Shown here piece by piece: positions 42,646 through 50,525 of a DNA stretch of 64,000 nt. Position numbers and translations under genes: made by a program. Below the pieces are notes generated by a model. That model had not been told where the DNA came from. It made no database searches and worked only from the letters and a program-made list of their open reading frames with translations. The stretch covers positions 62,001-126,000 of the forward strand of contig NZ_JHXX01000007.1 of the NCBI RefSeq assembly GCF_000621605.1. Direction: 5' to 3'. The DNA is from Butyrivibrio sp. MC2021. Lineage in GTDB: Bacteria; Bacillota; Clostridia; Lachnospirales; Lachnospiraceae. How positions within the stretch are numbered: position 1 is the first letter of the stretch; every line of letters begins with the position of its first letter.

Positions 42646-43518
42646 TTACTTATCTGTAGGAACCTTGTTTCCGTCTGCGTAGTTGTAGAAACCGATACCA
42701 GTCTTAACACCGAGCTTCTTGCCACGAACCATCTTGCGAAGAAGAGGGCAAGCACGATACTTGGAATCTCCGGTCTCTGCATAAAGAACGTCCATGATAG
42801 CAAGAACGATATCAAGACCAATGTAATCGCCCAGCTCAAGGGGTCCCATAGGATGGTTACATCCAAGCTTCATAGCTGTGTCGATACCTGCGATATCTGA
42901 AACGCCTTCTGAATATACGAAGATACCTTCGTTGATCATAGGAACAAGGATTCTGTTTACTACGAAACCGGCTGCCTCGTTAACCTGTACAGGAGTCTTT
43001 CCGAGATCCTCAGAAATCTTCTTGATCTTGTCTACGTACTCATCAGGAGTGTTGGCACCCTGAATAACCTCTACCAGCTTCATAACAGGAGCAGGATTGA
43101 AGAAGTGCATACCGATGATAGGCTTAGCAAGACCTGAACCGATCTCTGTGATTGAAAGTGATGATGTGTTAGATGCAAAGATGCAATCAGGATTCTTAAC
43201 GATGTTCTCCTGAAGCTCCTTGAAAAGATTCTTCTTGATGTCCATAACCTCAAGAGCAGCCTCTACTACAAGATCAGCATCAGCACAGATGTCATTAAGA
43301 CCTGTCTGGATCTTAGCTGTGATAGCATCAGCCTCTTCCTGAGTCTTCTTTCCCTTGGCAACCTGCTTATCAAGACCCTTCTTGATCTTGGCAAATCCGC
43401 CCTCAGCAAACTCAGTCTTGATATCGCAAAGATAAACCTTCTCTACAGACGCAGCCTGAGCAAATGTCTGAGCAATTCCTGATCCCATTGTACCAGCGCC
43501 AATAACAGCAACCTTCAT
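42646..43518 (-). CDS. hbd: 3-hydroxybutyryl-CoA dehydrogenase
   Basis: 290 residues. It reduces acetoacetyl-CoA to 3-hydroxybutyryl-CoA with NAD(P)H. The Rossmann motif [17 protein letters not shown] starts at residue 4. The substrate domain has [11 protein letters not shown], the catalytic-His segment [16 protein letters not shown] and [20 protein letters not shown] precedes the start by 8 nt. It lies 41 nt downstream of crt. Confidence 0.97.
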   Translation of the reverse strand: MKVAVIGAGTMGSGIAQTFAQAASVEKVYLCDIKTEFAEGGFAKIKKGLDKQVAKGKKTQEEADAITAKIQTGLNDICADADLVVEAALEVMDIKKNLFKELQENIVKNPDCIFASNTSSLSITEIGSGLAKPIIGMHFFNPAPVMKLVEVIQGANTPDEYVDKIKKISEDLGKTPVQVNEAAGFVVNRILVPMINEGIFVYSEGVSDIAGIDTAMKLGCNHPMGPLELGDYIGLDIVLAIMDVLYAETGDSKYRACPLLRKMVRGKKLGVKTGIGFYNYADGNKVPTDK

Positions 43519-43559
43519 TTTGTTTTCCTCCTAGTATTTTCTTATTATTTATCTATTGA

Positions 43560-44354
43560 TCACGCGTTTTTAAAATCTACTACTTTTACCTTCTTAGGGT
43601 CGTCTTTCTTTCTAAGGAAGTTAGCCATACCCTCTCTCTGATCCTCTGACTCGAAGCATGAGCCGAAAAGCTTCTCTTCGATTACAAGAGCATCGTCGAT
43701 GTTAACCTGAAGACCATCGTTGATTGCCTTCTTGCATGCACGAACAGCGATAGGTGCATTGGCTGCGATCTGGTTAGCCATCTTCTCAGCAGCTGCAAGG
43801 AGCTCTTCCTGAGGATATACAGCGTTAACAAGACCAATTCTGTAAGCCTCGTCAGCCTTGATGTTCTTAGCAGTGTAGATAAGCTGCTTAGCCATTCCGG
43901 CGCCGATGAGACGTGCAAGTCTCTGTGTTCCGCCAAAGCCGGGGGTGATTCCGAGACCAACCTCAGGCTGACCAAACATAGCATTTTCTGAGCAGATACG
44001 GATATCACAGCTCATGGAGATCTCGCATCCGCCGCCAAGAGCGAATCCATTGATTGCAGCGATTACAGGTACAGGGAACTGCTCGATCTTACGGAAGATG
44101 TCGTTACCCTTCTTACCGAAAGCCTCACCCTCAGCCTTGGAAAGTGTACTCATCTCGCCGATGTCAGCGCCTGCAACGAATGACTTCTCGCCGGCACCTG
44201 TAAGAACAACTGCTCTTACAACGTTTGTATCAATTCCGTCGAAAGCTGCAGCAAGATCATCGAGAACCTGAGAATTAAGAGCATTGAGTGCCTCAGGACG
44301 ATTGATTGTTACAACAGCGATCTTCTCTTTTACTTCGCAATTAACAAAACCCAT
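43560..44354 (-). CDS. crt: Crotonase (3-hydroxybutyryl-CoA dehydratase)
   Basis: 264 residues. It removes water from 3-hydroxybutyryl-CoA to give crotonyl-CoA. The oxyanion-hole segment AINGFALGGGCE and FGQPEVGLGITPGFGGTQR carry the two catalytic glutamates of the enoyl-CoA hydratase family. AGGAGG lies close before the ATG. The spacer to thl is about 50 nt. Confidence 0.97.
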   Translation of the reverse strand: MGFVNCEVKEKIAVVTINRPEALNALNSQVLDDLAAAFDGIDTNVVRAVVLTGAGEKSFVAGADIGEMSTLSKAEGEAFGKKGNDIFRKIEQFPVPVIAAINGFALGGGCEISMSCDIRICSENAMFGQPEVGLGITPGFGGTQRLARLIGAGMAKQLIYTAKNIKADEAYRIGLVNAVYPQEELLAAAEKMANQIAANAPIAVRACKKAINDGLQVNIDDALVIEEKLFGSCFESEDQREGMANFLRKKDDPKKVKVVDFKNA

Positions 44355-44405
44355 TTATAAATCCCTCCTGTGAAAGATTTTAGTTATTATTATTCTCACT
44401 ACTTT

Positions 44406-45596
44406 TTAGCGATATTTCTCAACGATTGTTGCGCAGCCCATTCCGCCACCGATGCAAAGAGTAGCAAGACCCTTCTTAGCATCGTCTCTCTTAGCCATCT
44501 CGTGAAGAAGAGTAACAAGGATACGGCATCCTGAAGCTCCTACGGGATGTCCGAGAGCGATAGCGCCACCGTTTACGTTAACCTTGCTCATATCAAAACC
44601 AAGGTCCTTGGCAACTGCAACTGACTGTGCAGCGAATGCCTCGTTAGCCTCGATAAGATCGATATCATCAAGTGAAAGCTCTGTCTTCTTAAGAACCTTC
44701 TTGGTTGCAGCAACAGGTCCGATACCCATAACCTCAGGCTCAACACCTGCAAGAGCGCCGCCTACCCATGTAGCCATAGGCTTGATTCCAAGTTCCTTAG
44801 CCTTCTCTTCGCTCATAACAACAACTGCTGCAGCGCCGTCGTTGATACCTGAAGCGTTACCAGCTGTTACAAGGCCGCCTTCCTTGCCTGAGCAGCATTT
44901 AAGCTTAGCAAGAGTTTCAACTGTTGTGCCGGCACGAGGGCCCTCATCAACCTTGAACTCAACGATTTCTTTCTTAACCTTAACAGGAACAGGAACGATC
45001 TCGGCGTCGAACTTGCCATCAGCCATAGCCTTCTCGCACTTCTGCTGAGAATTAGCTGAGAACTCATCGAGCTCTTCTCTTGTAAGGTTCCATCTATCGC
45101 AGATATTCTCTGCTGTGATCATCATGTGATAGTGATTGAATGCATCTGTAAGAGCATCGTTTACCATGGTATCTACAACGGTTCCGTTGTTCATACGATA
45201 ACCAAAACGTGCATTAGGAAGTGCGTAAGGAGCCATAGACATGTTCTCCATACCGCCTGCTACTACGATATCAGCCTCACCGGCCTTGATAAGATCAGCT
45301 GCCATGTTAACGCAGTTAAGACCTGATCCGCAAACAACATTAAGGGTAACTGCAGGAGTCTCGATAGGAAGTCCTGCCTTAATTGATGCCTGTCTTGCTA
45401 CGTTCTGTCCAAGACCTGCCTGGATAACGCATCCCATGAGTACCTCGTCTACCTGTTCAGGCTTAACACCTGCACGATTAAGTGCCTCCTTGATTACGAT
45501 TGAACCAAGTTCAGCTGCAGGAGTATTGCTGAGAGCTCCGCCCATCTTGCCGATAGCTGTTCTCACTGCGCCTGCCAAAACTACCTTCTGTGCCAT
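44406..45596 (-). CDS. thl: Acetyl-CoA acetyltransferase (thiolase) of the butyrate operon
   Basis: 396 residues. It condenses two acetyl-CoA to acetoacetyl-CoA, the first step to butyrate. Nucleophile C89 in [10 protein letters not shown], the GHPVGASG histidine and the CIGGGMGC cysteine are intact. It is the first gene of the operon, with a promoter about 100 nt upstream and GGAGG before the ATG. It closely resembles the second thiolase at 28477-29658. Confidence 0.97.
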   Translation of the reverse strand: MAQKVVLAGAVRTAIGKMGGALSNTPAAELGSIVIKEALNRAGVKPEQVDEVLMGCVIQAGLGQNVARQASIKAGLPIETPAVTLNVVCGSGLNCVNMAADLIKAGEADIVVAGGMENMSMAPYALPNARFGYRMNNGTVVDTMVNDALTDAFNHYHMMITAENICDRWNLTREELDEFSANSQQKCEKAMADGKFDAEIVPVPVKVKKEIVEFKVDEGPRAGTTVETLAKLKCCSGKEGGLVTAGNASGINDGAAAVVVMSEEKAKELGIKPMATWVGGALAGVEPEVMGIGPVAATKKVLKKTELSLDDIDLIEANEAFAAQSVAVAKDLGFDMSKVNVNGGAIALGHPVGASGCRILVTLLHEMAKRDDAKKGLATLCIGGGMGCATIVEKYR

Positions 45597-45692
45597 AAAG
45601 CATTTCCTCCGTTTTTCGGACTTCCGTCCTTAATTTGTATTTAATTTTTACCTCTTTGTTCTACATTGATAAATTTTTATCAGAACGAATTT

Positions 45693-45721
45693 ATTATATC
45701 ATTCACATTAGCGAAATGCAA
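45693..45721 (-). promoter_or_regulatory. Promoter of the butyrate operon
   Basis: On the minus strand TTGCAT (45721-45716) and TATAAT (45698-45693) are 17 bp apart. It starts right after the hpf terminator. The leader of about 90 nt contains a small GGAC-GGAA-GTCC hairpin before the ribosome binding site. Confidence 0.75.
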
Positions 45722-45723
45722 TA

Positions 45724-45751
45724 AAAATAGCTCCCCGAAGGAAGCTATTTT
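45724..45751 (-). terminator. Terminator of hpf
   Basis: On the minus strand a 12-bp stem (one U-G pair) closes a TTCG tetraloop and ends in a T-rich tract. It lies 37 nt past the hpf stop. Confidence 0.88.
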
Positions 45752-45788
45752 GGAAAATCTCCATAAATTGATATTTATTTAACAGAAT

Positions 45789-46319
45789 TTAGAATTCAGG
45801 CTCGATAAGACCGTAGGTATTGCCCTTTCTCTTATAAACCACACAAATCTGATCTGTCTCAGCGTTAACAAATACAAAGAAGCTATGTCCCAAAAGCTCC
45901 ATCTGTACGCATGCATCCTCAGGATACATAGGCTTGGGATCGAACTTCTTCATACGCTCGATGCGGATTTCCTCATCATCCATGAAATCTGCTTCGATGT
46001 ACTCCTTCTTAAAATAGCTGGCCTCTGCCTGCTGCTTGTCAACCAGTTTGCTCCTGTACTTCTTGAGCTGTCTCTCAATGACCTCTTCTACAAGGTCGAT
46101 TGATACGTACATGTCGTTGCTGACCTGTTCTGCACGAATGATCTTACCTTTAACAGGAATGGTAACCTCAATCTTATGTCTGTCCTTGTCAACGTTAAGT
46201 GTTACATTGACCAATGTATCGGGCGTGAAATACTTTTCAAGCTTGCCGATCTTCTCCTCAACTGCTGCATGCAGTCCCGGTGTGACCTCAATGTTTTTTC
46301 CTACGATGGTAAATTTCAT
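45789..46319 (-). CDS. hpf: Ribosome hibernation promoting factor, long form
   Basis: The start is placed at the ATG 46319 (MKFTIVGKNIEVT), with AAGGGG 8 nt upstream; an in-frame TTG 13 codons earlier lacks support. 176 residues: the N-terminal HPF/RaiA beta-alpha domain (1-100) that binds the 30S A/P sites, a charged linker, and the C-terminal dimerisation domain (about 120-176) with FDPKPMYPEDACVQMELLGHSFFVF. Long HPF joins ribosomes into inactive 100S dimers in stationary phase. A -10 box TATAAT with an upstream TGG lies at 46397-46392. Confidence 0.94.
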   Translation of the reverse strand: MKFTIVGKNIEVTPGLHAAVEEKIGKLEKYFTPDTLVNVTLNVDKDRHKIEVTIPVKGKIIRAEQVSNDMYVSIDLVEEVIERQLKKYRSKLVDKQQAEASYFKKEYIEADFMDDEEIRIERMKKFDPKPMYPEDACVQMELLGHSFFVFVNAETDQICVVYKRKGNTYGLIEPEF

Positions 46320-46391
46320 GCGATCATCCCCTTTACTATGCTGTAAATAGTCTAACAATTAAACTATTTCAGCGAATATTGTATATACGTT

Positions 46392-46400
46392 ATTATACCA
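46392..46400 (-). promoter_or_regulatory. Extended -10 promoter of hpf
   Basis: On the minus strand TGG-TATAAT, about 75 nt upstream of the hpf start; the -35 (TTCATA, 17 bp further) is weak. Confidence 0.5.
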
Positions 46401-46454
46401 TTCAAAAAAGATTCTATGAAATAATCTTTTTATAAAAATATGGCCTTTTGTAGA

Positions 46455-46586
46455 TTATGCACAAAAAATATCTGTTGCTTTCTATTGTGTAAAATCCACT
46501 TGTAAAACATTGTTTTTGTGGACAATGTGGATAACTTCGTGTATAAGTCGCAAATTCGCCCTTTTTATTCTGTGGATTGTGGATAA
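46455..46586. other. Cluster of DnaA-box-like sites with adjacent AT-rich tract
   Basis: Perfect matches to TTATNCACA or its complement occur at 46455-46463 (TTATGCACA), 46526-46534 and 46578-46586 (both TGTGGATAA). Near matches lie at 46486-46494, 46517-46525, 46538-46546 and, with two mismatches, 46571-46579. An A/T-only run of about 30 bases follows (46591-46620). This resembles a replication-origin or DnaA-titration arrangement, but no dnaA, dnaN or rpmH is near. The gap between hpf and the lipoprotein gene holds no other gene. Confidence 0.6.
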
Positions 46587-46738
46587 CTTTTAAAATTTTT
46601 ATAAAAAAAAAATATTAATTCCATGTTGACAATTAATTTTCTGTGCATTTCAGAGAAATTGTGTTATTTATTTCAACAAAAAGGACTTTTCATCTGTATA
46701 TAATAATGTAAGGCAACAAACACAAGAGAGGTACTGTA

Positions 46739-47086
46739 TTGACTATGAAGAGACAAACTAAAAAAATCGCATTAGGAGTATTCATTATGATCTTTCCATT
46801 TTCACTTCTGTTTGGCTGCGGCGGCCCCGTGAAAAAAATCGAGCCTGCACCGGCAGCTGTCATTCCCGCCGCCGGAGAGTATGTTGAAGGAGCTGAGCTT
46901 TTGTGTTTAGCCCAGACCGAGGAGGAGGCAAAGAAAATCGCAGAGCTCTACGGCATAGAGCTGGTGGAGTTTTCCTACGGTGTTGCCACCTTCCACACCA
47001 CAGAAAATCCCGGGGATGTAATCAAAAGAGGCCTCGAAAAGGGCTACCCTGAACTTTCCATAAACGGCTATTCTGAGCTCTATTAA
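46739..47086 (+). CDS. Lipoprotein resembling a stand-alone subtilisin propeptide (inhibitor I9-like)
   Basis: The TTG start has AGAGAGG seven nt upstream; the ATG two codons later is an alternative. 115 residues: a lipoprotein signal peptide with lipobox LLFGC (Cys27 from the TTG), a short Pro/Ala linker and a domain of about 60 residues. That domain matches the propeptides of both nearby subtilases: LLCLAQTEEEAKKIAELYG, VEFSYGVATF and a helix ending in YPEL correspond to VICLADSQEHAEEIAAAYS and FEYGVAVI. Subtilisin propeptides are both folding chaperones and inhibitors. A membrane-tethered version could restrain or fold the subtilase encoded 105 nt downstream on the same strand. Function is inferred from this similarity. 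Confidence 0.8.
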   Translation: MTMKRQTKKIALGVFIMIFPFSLLFGCGGPVKKIEPAPAAVIPAAGEYVEGAELLCLAQTEEEAKKIAELYGIELVEFSYGVATFHTTENPGDVIKRGLEKGYPELSINGYSELY

Positions 47087-47153
47087 GCCAAAAAACCAAA
47101 ATAAAACCTCATATTTTGATTCATTGATTGTTTTTTTCCTGCGGACACCTATG

Positions 47154-47159
47154 TATAAT
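47154..47159 (+). promoter_or_regulatory. -10 box upstream of the plus-strand subtilase
   Basis: A perfect TATAAT lies 33 nt before the preferred start codon. No good -35 box is seen, so the gene may also be read through from the lipoprotein gene. Confidence 0.4.
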
Positions 47160-47191
47160 AACTCTGTATGAAAAAAGAAAGGGGAAAGACA

Positions 47192-50100
47192 ATGTATCAA
47201 AATAAGTTCAAACAGATAACCGCTGCTGTGCTCAGTGCTGCGCTGGTTATGGGACAGGCTCCCACTTCCTATGCCGCAGAAGATGAAGAAATGCTCATTA
47301 TTGAAGACAGCATCGAAGACATCGAATCATCCGATGACGAAGCCTTTGAAGAGGCATCCGACAGCGCATCTGATGATTCTTTTGAGGAATTATTTGAAGA
47401 TTACATAAACACCGACGACTACGACGCAGCTTCAGATGAAGCCTCAGAAGAAACAGAGTTAACACTTTCCGAAGAGGATGAGAATGACGAGGCTCCTGCA
47501 GGGGATACCCTTCTTCCCGAAGGCGTAGTGGGAATGCCTGAAGATTACGAACTCACCGCTGAGGAAAAAGAATTCAAAGAAGAACTTGCCGAAAACACTC
47601 AGGCCCTTGAAGCTTTCGCCGGAATGGTCGAAGGTGTTGATTATGTATCCGATCAGGTAATCTGCCTTGCAGATTCACAGGAACATGCCGAAGAGATCGC
47701 GGCAGCCTACTCCGGAGAGCTTGAGAGCTTTGAGTATGGCGTGGCTGTTATTGATCTTGCAGACAGCGAAGTCAGCATCGAAACAGCTTACAGCCTTGCT
47801 TTCGACACAGACCTGAATCTCCCCGCCGTTGAGCCCAATTATATCTATCACCTCATTGGAACTGCTGATGGGTATGACGTAGACACAGATGATGAATCTT
47901 CTTATTTCAATTATGAGGATGTTCCCACAGTTCAGAGCTGGGAAGATGTTTACGGAAAAACAGTAAACGGCGTCAAATTCAATGATTCTTTTCTTAGTCC
48001 CACAAGCCATTATTATCAGTGGCATCACGATATGATACATACCTATGATGCCTGGAAGATCACAACAGGCGGCAATCACAAGGTCACCGTAGCTGTCATC
48101 GACTCAGGTGTTCAGAAGGACCACCCTGACCTGGGCGGACGAGTAACCGTAGGTATGGGCGGCGGAGACGGCAACGGTCACGGAACTCATGTTGCCGGAA
48201 TCATCGCTGCTACAGCCGGTAACGGAATCGGCGGAAGCGGTATAGCTCCCAAGGCCAGCATCCTCTCACTTCAGGTTCTGGATGCAAACGGAGTTTCTTC
48301 CTCAGATGATGCAGTCCTGAAGGCCATCAGATACGTTGCGGGCATCAATTCCAACAATACTGATACAGGAATCAGAAGAGCCGACATCGCCAACTTAAGT
48401 CTCGGCGGTCCCGCTTACAATCAGAGCGTTCAGCAGTCCATCAATCTTGCAACAGCCCGTGGTGTTACAATCATCGCAGCCATGGGAAATGAGCTTTCAA
48501 ACCACACCTCTTATCCGGCAGCCTACAAGAATGTCATCGCCGTAGGCGCTGTCAATGAGACCGGTAAAAGAGCATACTTCTCCTGCTACGGATCCTGGCA
48601 GGACATCAGTGCTCCGGGAACAGACATCACTTCCTGCTATCCCACCAGCCTGTCTCCCGGCAGATACTCAGGCGGTAAGGGTTATGAGGTAATGGACGGA
48701 ACATCCCAGGCAACTCCTATTGTTGCAGGAGCCTGTGCCCTTTACATGGGCTATGTAGGCCATGTTTCACCGGAAAAGATGCAGAAAGCACTTAAGGCTA
48801 GTTCAAACAAGGGCATTCTCAATGTCGGCAAGCTCATCAAGTCAGCCAAGCCTATTTCCACCGAAGGAACAGTAACCGGCAAGAAAAATGTAAAATCAGT
48901 ATCAATCCAGAGCACTTCCAACAACGCAGGATACAGACTTAAAAATAAGAACGACAAACTTACATCAGCAACTATTTACCTTGATAATTCATTAAGCAGT
49001 ATCACCCTGAAGGCAGTACAGCCCGTAAGCTCAGGCACAGCTCCAAACCCTTCCTGGACTTCCAGCAAAAAAGATGTAGCAACTGTAACAGGAAGCGGAG
49101 CCAGCGCCACAGTAACAGCTGTATCCAAGGGTAAGACCACCATCACCTGCAAGGCCATGGACGGTTCAGGCAAAAAGGCATCCGTTACCATCATCGTAGC
49201 CCAGGGCGTCACACAGGTCATGGTAAGCGGCCAGACTGTTGTCACTCCCGGTTCAAAGGTAAGCTACAAGGCAACAGTTTATCCTACAGATGCCAGCTTT
49301 AAGGATGTGACCTATAAGCTTGAAAAGGCCTACACCGGTGTTCACCTCAATGAAAAGAACGGAAAGGTGACCATCGACAGCACTGCAAAACCCGGAAGCT
49401 TTAAGGTAATTGCAACATCTAAAGATCCCGGTGCAAAACAAGGTTCTGCAAACGTAACAATTAAGTCAGCAGCTGCTACAAAGGCAAGCTCAGTAACCCT
49501 TACAAAGCCTTCAACCACAACCATTTACACAGTGGCAAAGAACGGTCTGCCAACAAGCGTTGAACTGAAGGCAAAGGCCAACAACGGAACAGATATCACC
49601 TGGAAATCTTCCAATGACAAGGTTGCAAGACTTTCAGCAAACAGCGGCGGTTCAGTTAAACTTAAGGCTGTTAAGGCAGGTACAGTAAAAGTAACAGCCA
49701 CAGCCAATGACGGTTCCAAGAAAAAGGCCACCATCACCATAAAGGTAGGCAATCCTGTATCAAGTCTTCATCTGGTAGCAGGCGGAGGCACAGGACTCTC
49801 ACTGGCAACGGGCTGCAGCACAACCTTTAAGGCAGTCCTTGGTTCAGCCTACGGAAAGCCCACCAACAAAAAGGTAAACTGGACTTATGAGATCTACGGC
49901 CGCGGCAACAACGGACTTGAAAAGTTGAGCTCATCTGCGCAGAACTACTGTAAGCAGAACGGTGCTTTCTTTACCGTAAATGATAAAGGTAAAGTAACAG
50001 CCAACAGCACTTCAACCTTCTCAAGCCACGTTTCAGCCATCAAAAAGTACGGCGCAAGCTACTCAGATTATGCAGTAAAGGTAAAGGCTACCGCCGCTGA

Positions 50101-50443
50101 CGGTTCAGGAACCTACTCCGAAAAGACACTCTACAAGGTAAACAGAAACTACTATATAAGCTTCTATGTTTACAATAACGGTTCAGCTTCCTTCTACAAC
50201 TCTTACTATGCAGACAAAGGACAGGTAGGTTACATCTTCGTGGATGCCAATTTCTATGAGCTGGCTGTTGAAAGCAGCAATCCTCAGATTGCCAATGCAT
50301 ATGTTACAACAGTAACCATGAATAACGGCGACAAGAGAAAGGTTCTTAGAGTTGATTGTAAATCAAGAGGGACCTGCAATATCACCGTTAAAACAGTCGA
50401 TGGCTCAGGAGTTAAGGGAACCTTCGAATTCCAGGTATTGTAA
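47192..50443 (+). CDS. Secreted subtilisin-like serine protease with BIG_2 repeats
   Basis: The start is set at the ATG 47192 (MYQNKF), 8 nt after an AAAGGGG box; an ATG 24 nt upstream overlaps that box. 1083 residues: signal peptide (1-28), an acidic Asp/Glu/Ser-rich segment (29-105), an I9-like propeptide (about 150-220), and an S8 catalytic domain with D304 (VIDSGV), H330 (GHGTH) and S505 (GTSQATP). Several BIG_2-type Ig-like repeats (about 560-870; CKAMDGSGKKASVTI type) and a C-terminal beta-rich region follow. No sortase motif or membrane anchor is visible. The paralogue at 50526-54191 faces it across a shared terminator. It is probably a nutritional or surface-processing protease. Confidence 0.95.
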   Translation: MYQNKFKQITAAVLSAALVMGQAPTSYAAEDEEMLIIEDSIEDIESSDDEAFEEASDSASDDSFEELFEDYINTDDYDAASDEASEETELTLSEEDENDEAPAGDTLLPEGVVGMPEDYELTAEEKEFKEELAENTQALEAFAGMVEGVDYVSDQVICLADSQEHAEEIAAAYSGELESFEYGVAVIDLADSEVSIETAYSLAFDTDLNLPAVEPNYIYHLIGTADGYDVDTDDESSYFNYEDVPTVQSWEDVYGKTVNGVKFNDSFLSPTSHYYQWHHDMIHTYDAWKITTGGNHKVTVAVIDSGVQKDHPDLGGRVTVGMGGGDGNGHGTHVAGIIAATAGNGIGGSGIAPKASILSLQVLDANGVSSSDDAVLKAIRYVAGINSNNTDTGIRRADIANLSLGGPAYNQSVQQSINLATARGVTIIAAMGNELSNHTSYPAAYKNVIAVGAVNETGKRAYFSCYGSWQDISAPGTDITSCYPTSLSPGRYSGGKGYEVMDGTSQATPIVAGACALYMGYVGHVSPEKMQKALKASSNKGILNVGKLIKSAKPISTEGTVTGKKNVKSVSIQSTSNNAGYRLKNKNDKLTSATIYLDNSLSSITLKAVQPVSSGTAPNPSWTSSKKDVATVTGSGASATVTAVSKGKTTITCKAMDGSGKKASVTIIVAQGVTQVMVSGQTVVTPGSKVSYKATVYPTDASFKDVTYKLEKAYTGVHLNEKNGKVTIDSTAKPGSFKVIATSKDPGAKQGSANVTIKSAAATKASSVTLTKPSTTTIYTVAKNGLPTSVELKAKANNGTDITWKSSNDKVARLSANSGGSVKLKAVKAGTVKVTATANDGSKKKATITIKVGNPVSSLHLVAGGGTGLSLATGCSTTFKAVLGSAYGKPTNKKVNWTYEIYGRGNNGLEKLSSSAQNYCKQNGAFFTVNDKGKVTANSTSTFSSHVSAIKKYGASYSDYAVKVKATAADGSGTYSEKTLYKVNRNYYISFYVYNNGSASFYNSYYADKGQVGYIFVDANFYELAVESSNPQIANAYVTTVTMNNGDKRKVLRVDCKSRGTCNITVKTVDGSGVKGTFEFQVL

Positions 50444-50472
50444 AGCCATATAAAGCCATAGAACTTACACAT

Positions 50473-50508
50473 AAAAAAGCCTTGGAGCTTCGCGTCCCAA
50501 GGCTTTTT
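50473..50508. terminator. Bidirectional terminator between the two subtilase genes
   Basis: AAAAAGCCTTGG (50474-50485) and CCAAGGCTTTTT (50497-50508) form a 12-bp stem with an 11-nt loop; A/T runs at both ends let it act in both directions. Confidence 0.88.
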
Positions 50509-50525
50509 CTTATTCTTTTTACTGG

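Noticed and set aside
46455-46586. The main chromosomal origin oriC
   Set aside because: Neither dnaA, dnaN nor rpmH is nearby and the gene strand does not switch consistently here; kept only as a DnaA-box cluster.
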